Positions 35,292 to 42,106 of a DNA stretch of 64,000 bases are shown one piece after another; the stretch's first letter is position 1, and every line of letters starts with the position of its first letter. The stretch is from assembly GCF_042432495.1 (NCBI RefSeq), contig NZ_JBHLXC010000002.1, forward strand, positions 124,001-188,000. Reading direction: 5' to 3'. The translations under genes and the position numbers were made by a program. This DNA is from Pseudochelatococcus lubricantis (lineage in GTDB: Bacteria > Pseudomonadota > Alphaproteobacteria > Rhizobiales > Beijerinckiaceae). The notes beneath the pieces were generated by a model. The model did no database searches and had not been told where the DNA came from. It saw only the letters and a list, made by a program, of their open reading frames with translations.

Positions 35292-36167
35292 ATGACGCAG
35301 CCGACCTCCCGCGCGCAGGCCCTGAAGCGGCTGACCGCAGACCTGCGGGAAGCGGGCATCGACACCGCCGCCCTCGACGCGCGCATTCTGCTGAAGGCGG
35401 CGGCGAATCTGTCGACGGCCGATCTCTATGCCTGGCCCGACGCGCCGCTCGGCGACGCCGCGCTCGCGCGCCTTGCGGCGATGGCGCGCCGCCGCCGCGC
35501 CCGCGAGCCGGTGGCGCGCATTCTCGGGCAATGGGAATTCTGGGGCCTGCCGTTCACCCTCTCCCCGGCCACGCTCGTGCCGCGCCCGGAGACGGAATTC
35601 GTCGTCGAGGCGGCCGTCGCCGAACACGGGCGAATCGCCGCGGCGCGTGGCGATTCGCCCGTCACCTTTGTCGATCTCGGCACCGGCTCCGGCTGCATCG
35701 CCGTCGCGGTGGCACACGAACTGCCGGCGGCGCGCGGTATCGCCGTCGATCTCGCTCCCGATGCCGCGCGGGTCGCCCGCGACAACGCCCGCCGCAACGG
35801 CGTCGCGGAGCGCTTGTCGATCATCGCGGGATCGTGGGGATCGGCGCTGGCCGACAGCAGCGCGGACATGATCCTTTCCAACCCACCCTACATCGAAACC
35901 CTTGACGTGGAAGGGCTGGAACCCGATGTAAGGGATTACGATCCACATCTCGCGCTCGATGGCGGTGCCGATGGGCTTGATGCCTACCGGCAGATATTCG
36001 CCGATGCGCGCCGGCTCTTGCGCGCGGATGGCGCCGTCATCGTGGAATTCGGCCGTGGACAGGCGGCGTCCGTTGCGGATATCGCGCGGGCGCAGGGGCT
36101 GTCCGCCCACCCGCCGCTCGCCGACCTGTCTGGAATCGAGCGCGTCATTGTTGCCACATTAATATGA
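35292..36167 (+). CDS. prmC: Release factor glutamine methyltransferase
   Basis: Methylates the GGQ glutamine of RF1 and RF2 with S-adenosylmethionine. The 291-aa protein has an N-terminal helical domain ending in VPRPETE, the SAM loop FVDLGTGSGCIA and the catalytic NPPY at residues 197-200. It directly follows its substrate gene prfA, so co-expression is expected. It ends the lysC-ptsP-prfA-prmC block; the next 595 bp are non-coding. Confidence 0.96.
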   Translation: MTQPTSRAQALKRLTADLREAGIDTAALDARILLKAAANLSTADLYAWPDAPLGDAALARLAAMARRRRAREPVARILGQWEFWGLPFTLSPATLVPRPETEFVVEAAVAEHGRIAAARGDSPVTFVDLGTGSGCIAVAVAHELPAARGIAVDLAPDAARVARDNARRNGVAERLSIIAGSWGSALADSSADMILSNPPYIETLDVEGLEPDVRDYDPHLALDGGADGLDAYRQIFADARRLLRADGAVIVEFGRGQAASVADIARAQGLSAHPPLADLSGIERVIVATLI

Positions 36168-36762
36168 AAGATGAGGCTGCTTGATACTTTCCAGACAAAA
36201 AACGCTTGGCGGGACAGGGGTAAGCCGGTAGTGTCGAAGCGTGAATCAGGCTTGGCTGTTGACTGTATTACCTGGGACGCCTCCACTGCGTGCAGGTTCC
36301 GGGCAGCTTTTCGCACAATCTGTTGAACTGATCGCATCTATCGTAATGGATGATTCCAGCAGATCGGGATTTCGTGTGATCCATCGACGTATCCGGCTGT
36401 TTTCGACTGTCGCAGCGCGCCTTCCCGCCGAGGGCGCGTGCGGGCGGTCGCGGATTTCGCCGTGTTGTTGAATTGCGTGGCATCCCGCGCGCCGGGCCAG
36501 ACATCGCCGGAGCGCATGCTTGCGGGCGTGCGCGGATTCTGGAAAGCGGTATCGAGGATATAAGAACATTAACGAACCAAAGGCCTTTTGCCGCCCTTGC
36601 GCGACGGGGGCAACCAGGTGCCCTTGCCGCATGAGCGCGAGGGTTGAAGTACCGGCGTTACGGACGAGTAACCGATGCAGCGAGCGATCGGCATTTCCGC
36701 GGCCCACCGGATGGCAGCGGGGACGTGACGTCCCCCAGTTACAGCTCCCAATGAGATAGTCG
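36168..36762. other. Gap of 595 bp between prmC and the DUF4167 gene
   Basis: No convincing gene on either strand; the open frames present have non-coding composition. A GCGCGCC...GGGCGCG fold lies near 36417-36440 and a TATAAG hexamer at 36557-36562 could be a -10 for a long (about 190 nt) DUF4167 leader. The length and the lower GC content than the surroundings make a small RNA or structured leader possible, but I see no terminator. Confidence 0.4.
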
Positions 36763-37767
36763 ATGAGACCAGGTCAAAACAGACGCATGCGCAACCGCAA
36801 CCGCAAGGCTCCCAACCCGCTGACGAAGACGTTCGAGTCAAATGGGCCGGACGTGAAGGTGCGGGGCACGGCTCAGCACATCGCCGAGAAATACACGCAG
36901 TTGTCGCGTGACGCGCACGTCGCCGGCGATCCGGTGGCGGCGGAGAACTATCTCCAGCACGCGGAACACTACCTGCGCATCATTCTCGCCGCCCAGGCGC
37001 AATATCAGCAGAACTTCGGTTTCCCGCGTCCCTTCGACGACGATCAGGAGGATGCGGGCGAGGACGGCGGCTACGGCTATGGCGTGCAGGACTACGGCTC
37101 GCCCCAGCCCGATACGCGCGCCTCCGACCAGCGACAGGGCGGCCAGCGTCAGACTGACTCGCGTCTTGCCGCCTTCGATGACGAGGGCCAGCCCGTTCCC
37201 CAGCGCGAACGCAGCGAAAGGTCCGGCCGGGGACAGGACCGCACGCAGGATGGCGCCCCGCAGGAGCGCGGAGCGCACGACAGGAGCGAACGGCAGGACC
37301 GCCGCGAACGCTTCCGCCGCAGGCGCGAGGAAAACATCAACGGCTATGCGCAGCAACCCGCCGAGGATGCCGGCGCGGCCCGCCAGCCTTCCCTGCCCGC
37401 TTTCCTGACCACGCCGGTGCGCACCACCGCTGTCGAGACCGATGAGCAGCCTGTTGTCGCGCGCCCCCGCGCCGCCGATGAGGCGCCCGAAGCCGCTCCC
37501 CGCGACCAGACTGCCGATGTGGCGGCTGCCGCGCCGGTCGCCGTTGCTGCGCCGGAGCCGGCGCCGCCTGCTCCCGTCACCGCCGCGGAAGAGCCCGCCG
37601 AGGCGCCCGCGCCGCGCACCCGCCGCCGCCGCACCACGGCCGTAGCGGTCACCAGTGTGGAGGAAGGCAGCGTGGGCGAAGAAGAGGCCGCCCCCCCCGT
37701 GCGCAAGCTGCGGGCGACGCGCACCCGCAAGAAAACCGTGGAAAGCGATCTGCCGGTTACCGAGTAA
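36763..37767 (+). CDS. DUF4167 protein, basic disordered
   Basis: A 334-aa protein whose N-terminal 90 residues (NRRMRNRNRK, FESNGPDVKVRGTAQHIAEKY, HAEHYLRI) form the DUF4167 domain, a marker family of Hyphomicrobiales next to prmC. The rest is low complexity: Arg/Asp/Gln-rich to residue 195, then Pro/Ala-rich with an Arg-rich patch and a final charged KLRATRTRKKTVE. The strong basic start suggests nucleic-acid binding, but the function is not known. It is separated from dapD by a structured leader. Confidence 0.85.
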   Translation: MRPGQNRRMRNRNRKAPNPLTKTFESNGPDVKVRGTAQHIAEKYTQLSRDAHVAGDPVAAENYLQHAEHYLRIILAAQAQYQQNFGFPRPFDDDQEDAGEDGGYGYGVQDYGSPQPDTRASDQRQGGQRQTDSRLAAFDDEGQPVPQRERSERSGRGQDRTQDGAPQERGAHDRSERQDRRERFRRRREENINGYAQQPAEDAGAARQPSLPAFLTTPVRTTAVETDEQPVVARPRAADEAPEAAPRDQTADVAAAAPVAVAAPEPAPPAPVTAAEEPAEAPAPRTRRRRTTAVAVTSVEEGSVGEEEAAPPVRKLRATRTRKKTVESDLPVTE

Positions 37768-37829
37768 TCGGCAGCTCTTCCCTCCTACCGGCGATCGAGA
37801 AAACCGCCGGCAGCATCGACAGAGAGGCT

Positions 37830-37937
37830 ATGCCGAGGGTAGCCCCGCGAGGGGCTGAGATTCCGGCATGCCGTTCCGCGAGATCGTGCCCGGTCCCGCC
37901 TGTGGCCAGATCCTGTCGTCGGCCATTGACAGGCGGG
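37830..37937 (+). other. Structured leader upstream of dapD (candidate)
   Basis: Two stems. First: ATGCCG / CGGCAT (37830-37835, 37864-37869) enclosing an internal loop and AGCCCC-GCGA-GGGGCT, a 6-bp stem with a GNRA tetraloop. Second: CCCGCCTGT (37895-37903) with ACAGGCGGG (37929-37937). They lie in the 238-bp space before dapD. This may be a regulatory leader; I recognise no known riboswitch. Confidence 0.35.
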
Positions 37938-38005
37938 CGGCGGCGGGCAAATTTGCGTTTTCGATGCACGCTCCCGACCGTGCCGCAACGAGAACACGGA
38001 TAACC

Positions 38006-38848
38006 ATGACATACGACGCCATCGCCTCCATCATCGACAGCGCCTGGGAAAAGCGGGCCGAAATCTCCGTCGCCACCGCCGGCGAGATTCGCGACGGCGT
38101 GGAGGAGGCGCTGCGCCTGCTCGACAGTGGGCGGGCGCGGGTGGCCGAGAAGGTCGACGGCGCGTGGCGCGTCAACCAGTGGCTGAAGAAGGCGGTGCTG
38201 CTTTCCTTCCGCCTCAACGATATGCACGTCATCGAAGGCGGCCCCGGCGGCGCCGTGTGGTGGGACAAGGTGCCCTCAAAGTTCGCCGGCTGGGATGCGC
38301 CCACCTTCCGCGAGGCCGGCTTCCGCGCGGTGCCGAACGTCACGGTGCGCTACGGCGCCCATATCGCGCCCGGCGTCGTGCTGATGCCTTCCTTCGTTAA
38401 TCTCGGCGCCTATGTGGGCGAGGGCACAATGGTCGACACCTGGGCGACCGTCGGCTCCTGCGCGCAGATCGGCAGGAACGTGCATCTGTCCGGCGGCGTC
38501 GGCATCGGCGGCGTGCTGGAGCCGTTGCAGGCGAACCCCGTCATCATCGAGGACGATTGCTTCATCGGCGCCCGGTCCGAGGTGGTCGAGGGCGTAATCG
38601 TCCGCGAGGGCGCGGTGCTGTCGATGGGCGTGTTCATCAGCGCCTCGACAAAGATCATCGACCGCGAGACCGGCGAAGTTTTCCGCGGCGAGGTGCCGCC
38701 CTATTCCGTGGTGGTGCCCGGCAGTCTGCCCGGCAAGCCCCTGCCCGACGGCACGCCCGGCCCCTCCCTCTACGCGGCGGTGATCGTCAAGCGCGTCGAC
38801 GCACAGACGCGCGCCAAGACAAGCATCAACGACCTGCTGCGCGACTGA
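38006..38848 (+). CDS. dapD: 2,3,4,5-tetrahydropyridine-2,6-dicarboxylate N-succinyltransferase
   Basis: Succinylates tetrahydrodipicolinate in the succinylase route to diaminopimelate and lysine. The 280-aa protein has the helical N-terminus (MTYDAIASIIDSAWEKRAEI) and a left-handed beta-helix of hexapeptide repeats from about residue 110 (GAHIAPGVVLMPSFVNLGAY, then CAQIGRNVHLSGGVGIGG). The normal start is at 38006; the frame stays open upstream to 37868 but that part is not conserved. It is paired with dapE 7 bp downstream. Confidence 0.97.
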   Translation: MTYDAIASIIDSAWEKRAEISVATAGEIRDGVEEALRLLDSGRARVAEKVDGAWRVNQWLKKAVLLSFRLNDMHVIEGGPGGAVWWDKVPSKFAGWDAPTFREAGFRAVPNVTVRYGAHIAPGVVLMPSFVNLGAYVGEGTMVDTWATVGSCAQIGRNVHLSGGVGIGGVLEPLQANPVIIEDDCFIGARSEVVEGVIVREGAVLSMGVFISASTKIIDRETGEVFRGEVPPYSVVVPGSLPGKPLPDGTPGPSLYAAVIVKRVDAQTRAKTSINDLLRD

Positions 38849-38855
38849 GTTCCCG

Positions 38856-40028
38856 ATGTCCGACGCCGCGATCCACCCCGCCGTCCTGCTCGCGCAGGAT
38901 CTCATCCGCTGCCCCTCCGTCACGCCGGCGGAGGGCGGCGCGCTCACGCTGCTCGCCTCCCACCTCGCCGCCGCCGGTTTTTCCGTGGAGCGGGTGACCT
39001 TCTCCGCCCCCGGCACGCCGGACGTCGACAACCTTTACGCCCGCTACGGCACGGGCGCGCCGCTGCTCGTCTTCGCCGGGCATACGGATGTGGTGCCGAC
39101 GGGCGATGTTGCGCGCTGGCGGCACGATCCCTTCGCGGGCGAGATCGTGGACGGGCGCCTCTACGGGCGCGGCGCGTGCGACATGAAGGGCGGCGTCGCG
39201 GCGATGGTGACGGCAGCGACCGATTTCATCGCCGCCCATCCGTCATTCGGCGGCTCCATCGCCTTCCTGCTGACGGGGGACGAGGAAGGCCCGGCCGTCA
39301 ACGGCACGGTGAAGCTGCTGGAATGGGCGAAGGCGCGCGGCGAGCAGTTTTCGCACTGCATCCTGGGCGAGCCAACCAATCCCGCGAGCCTCGGCGACAT
39401 GATCAAGATCGGCCGGCGCGGCTCTCTCACCGGGCGGCTGACCGTGACGGGGCGGCAAGGCCATGTCGGCTATCCGCACCTTGCCCTGAATCCGCTGCCA
39501 ACGCTGCTGCGCGCGCTAGAAGCCCTCACCGGGCCGGCGCTTGACGATGGCACCGCGCATTTCGATCCGTCCAATCTGGAAGTCACGACCGTCGACGTCG
39601 GCAACCCGGCCACCAACCTCATCCCCGGCGAGGCGAAGGCGGTGTTCAATGTCCGCTTCAATGACCGCTGGACGCTGGACAGCCTGAAGGCCGAGATCGA
39701 AGGGCGCCTCGCCCGCGCGCGGCGCGAGGGCGACGCCGAGGTAAGCCTCACCTTCGATTACAGCAACGCGGTCGCCTTCCTCACCAACCCCGGCCCGTTC
39801 GTCGACATCGTGAGTGCCGCCGTCGAAGCGGTGACGGGCCGCAGGCCGGCGCTTTCCACGACGGGCGGCACCTCCGACGCGCGCTTCATCCAGGCTTGTT
39901 GCCCCGTGGTGGAGTTTGGCCCCGTTGGCGGCACCATGCATCAGGTGGACGAGTTCGTGGCGGTCGACGATCTGGCCAGCCTCACCGCCATCTACCGCGG
40001 TGCGCTGGAGCGCTATTTCGGACCTTAG
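38856..40028 (+). CDS. dapE: Succinyl-diaminopimelate desuccinylase
   Basis: Zn-dependent M20 amidase that releases L,L-diaminopimelate. The 390-aa protein shows the first metal ligand in VFAGHTDVVP, the bridging Asp in GRGACDMKGG, the catalytic Glu pair in LTGDEEGPA, a ligand in LGEPTN and the last His in GTMHQVDE. RRGSLTGRLTV and QGHVGYPH belong to the dimerisation lid. It follows dapD with a 7-bp gap. Its TAG stop abuts a palindromic repeat. Confidence 0.97.
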   Translation: MSDAAIHPAVLLAQDLIRCPSVTPAEGGALTLLASHLAAAGFSVERVTFSAPGTPDVDNLYARYGTGAPLLVFAGHTDVVPTGDVARWRHDPFAGEIVDGRLYGRGACDMKGGVAAMVTAATDFIAAHPSFGGSIAFLLTGDEEGPAVNGTVKLLEWAKARGEQFSHCILGEPTNPASLGDMIKIGRRGSLTGRLTVTGRQGHVGYPHLALNPLPTLLRALEALTGPALDDGTAHFDPSNLEVTTVDVGNPATNLIPGEAKAVFNVRFNDRWTLDSLKAEIEGRLARARREGDAEVSLTFDYSNAVAFLTNPGPFVDIVSAAVEAVTGRRPALSTTGGTSDARFIQACCPVVEFGPVGGTMHQVDEFVAVDDLASLTAIYRGALERYFGP

Positions 40029-40130
40029 AATCTGTCCTGTTTAAGTTGAAACAGGACAGATTCTCGCTTCCTTATTTTGAGCGAATTCTGATCGTTCAGA
40101 TGATTTCATCTGAACGGAACACACTCTAGC
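40027..40130. repeat. Bipartite extragenic palindromic repeat, copy 2
   Basis: Between convergent dapE and truA. First hairpin: perfect 16-bp stem AGAATCTGTCCTGTTT with AAACAGGACAGATTCT (40027-40042, 40049-40064). Second: 10-bp stem CGTTCAGATG / CATCTGAACG (40093-40102, 40107-40116). It ends CTCTAGC like the copy at 9547-9652. It may also terminate both genes. Confidence 0.7.
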
Positions 40131-40143
40131 CGCCCCCTGGCCC

Positions 40144-40890
40144 TCACGGATAATCCACGCCGATCAGATAAAGCCCGCACGCCGGCGCCATCGTGCCACA
40201 GCGGGCGCGCTGGCGGGCTTCGAGCGCGTCGGTCACGTCGTCCGGCGTCCATTTTCCCGCGCCCACGAGTTCGAGCGTGCCCGCCATCGAGCGCACCTGA
40301 TGGTGCAGGAATGAACGGGCGGCGGCGAAGATGCGGATCTCGTCGCCCGTGCGTTCCACATCGAGCCGCTCCAGCGTGCGGAGAGGGCTCGCTGCCTGAC
40401 AATCGGCTGCGCGGAATGTCGTGAAATCGTGTTTTCCCACAAGGCGTTGCGCCGCCTCATGCATGGCCGGCGCGTCGAGCTGCCGCGGCACGTGCCAGAC
40501 GCGGTTGCGCTCCAAAGCCGGCTGGGGGCGGCGGTTCAGGATGCGGTAGAGGTAGTGACGCCGGATGGCGGAATGACGCGCGTCGAACGCCTCGTCGACG
40601 GCATCGGCGGCAACCACGGCCACCGTATCTCCTTGCAGCTTCAGATGCGCGTTGACGGCGTCCCGCAGCCGGTCGGCGCGCCAATCGCGCACCAGATCGA
40701 CATGCACCACCTGATGCGTGGCATGCACGCCCGCGTCCGTGCGCCCGGCGCATTGCACGCGCATACGCTCATTCGTGCAGGCGGCGATCGCCTCCTCCAC
40801 CGCCTGCTGAACCGCCCGCCCGTTGTCCTGCCATTGCCAACCGACATAGGGCGTGCCGTCATATTCCACGATCAGCCTGTAACGCGGCAT
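40144..40890 (-). CDS. truA: tRNA pseudouridine(38-40) synthase
   Basis: Makes pseudouridine at positions 38-40 of many tRNAs. The 248-aa protein has the catalytic Asp in CAGRTDAGVHATHQV, the N-terminal YDGTPYVGWQWQ, and RHYLYRI with HDFTTF later. Its ATG directly follows the fmt stop (TGAATG), so the two are coupled. The order fmt-truA next to dapE is usual in the order. Confidence 0.96.
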   Translation of the reverse strand: MPRYRLIVEYDGTPYVGWQWQDNGRAVQQAVEEAIAACTNERMRVQCAGRTDAGVHATHQVVHVDLVRDWRADRLRDAVNAHLKLQGDTVAVVAADAVDEAFDARHSAIRRHYLYRILNRRPQPALERNRVWHVPRQLDAPAMHEAAQRLVGKHDFTTFRAADCQAASPLRTLERLDVERTGDEIRIFAAARSFLHHQVRSMAGTLELVGAGKWTPDDVTDALEARQRARCGTMAPACGLYLIGVDYP

Positions 40891-41850
40891 TCAGTCGGGC
40901 TTTCCGTCATCCGCCGATGCGGAGAGGACAGCGCCCTTGCGCAGGGAAACGCCGTTGAGGAAATCGGCCGCCGTAACGACGCCCTTGCCCGCACGCTGCA
41001 CCTGCAACAGGCGCACGGCGCCCTCGCCGCAGGCGACGGTCAATTCGTCATCCAACAAGGTGCCGGGCTCGCCCGCCCCCCCGGCGACGGCGGTGCGCAG
41101 CACCTTGAGCCGCTCCGCGCCGCGCCCGAGATCGGCGAGCACGAACGCGCCGGGGAAAGGCGAGAGGCCGCGCACGTGGTCGTGCACCTTCTTCGCCGGC
41201 CAGGACCAGTCGATACGCGCTTCCTCGTTGGTGATCTTGCTGGCGTAGGCCACGCCCTCCTCCGGCTGCGGCACAAAGCCGAGCGCGCCGCGCGACAGGG
41301 CGGCAAGCGCGCGCGCCATGAGGTCCGCGCCAAGGCGGGACAGACGATCGTGCAGTTCGCCCGCCGTCTCGTCCGGGCCGATGGCGACGCGCTCCAGCAT
41401 GCCGACAGGGCCGGTGTCGAGGCCAGCCTCCATCTTCATCACCGCGACGCCCGTCTCCGCATCGCCCGCCATCACCGCCCGCTGGATGGGCGCCGCCCCG
41501 CGCCAGCGCGGCAGCAGCGAGGCGTGCAGGTTGAGGCAGCCTATCGCGGGCGCATCGAGCACCTCCTGCGGCAGGATCATGCCGTAGGCCACCACGACCG
41601 CCACGTCTGCCTCCAGCGACCGGAAGGTCTCGACGGCCTCCGGATCGCGCAGTGTGCGCGGCGTGAACACGGGAAAGCCGAACCTGTCCGCCATGGCGTG
41701 CACCGGCGAGGGCTGCTCGGCAAGGCCCCGGCCGCGCTTCGCCGGCGCGCGCGTATAGACGGCGACGACCTCGTGCCCCTGCCCGACGATCTCGGCGAGT
41801 GTGGGAACGGCGAAATCCGGCGTGCCCATGAAAACGATACGTAGCGACAT
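40891..41850 (-). CDS. fmt: Methionyl-tRNA formyltransferase
   Basis: Formylates initiator Met-tRNA with 10-formyl-tetrahydrofolate. The 319-aa protein has the Rossmann start IVFMGTPDFAVPTL, the catalytic stretch LNLHASLLPRWRGAAPI with its Asn-His-Ser residues, and TGVAVMKMEAGLDTGPV with the catalytic Asp. The C-terminal OB domain is present. I start at 41850 (MSLRIVFMG); an extension to 41907 is unlikely. Its usual partner def is not upstream; a divergent P-type ATPase is there instead. Confidence 0.96.
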   Translation of the reverse strand: MSLRIVFMGTPDFAVPTLAEIVGQGHEVVAVYTRAPAKRGRGLAEQPSPVHAMADRFGFPVFTPRTLRDPEAVETFRSLEADVAVVVAYGMILPQEVLDAPAIGCLNLHASLLPRWRGAAPIQRAVMAGDAETGVAVMKMEAGLDTGPVGMLERVAIGPDETAGELHDRLSRLGADLMARALAALSRGALGFVPQPEEGVAYASKITNEEARIDWSWPAKKVHDHVRGLSPFPGAFVLADLGRGAERLKVLRTAVAGGAGEPGTLLDDELTVACGEGAVRLLQVQRAGKGVVTAADFLNGVSLRKGAVLSASADDGKPD

Positions 41851-42106
41851 TTTGTCCCGGTCCGGGCGCGACAGCGCGCGCATTGAAAAGCACCCTGAAC
41901 GCGGCAAGGCGCGTCAGGCATGCCGCCCGACGCTAATAGAGTATTCCGGCGCCCGAGGGCAACCGCCATCGTCAGCCGCCTTGCGCCGCTTTGTCATCTC
42001 CCGTTCATCCGCCTGCGGCGACGTTGCGATATCCTGGCATGAACATTGCGGCCTAAGCGATACACGTTAGCCTTCCGCCGCTCCCCATCGATGCCGACGA
42101 GGTTTC

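Noticed and set aside
37836..37900. TPP riboswitch before dapD, suggested by GGGGCTGAGATTC
   Set aside because: The rest of the THI element (ACCC...GAACCTGATC...GG) is missing, and dapD is not a thiamine gene.
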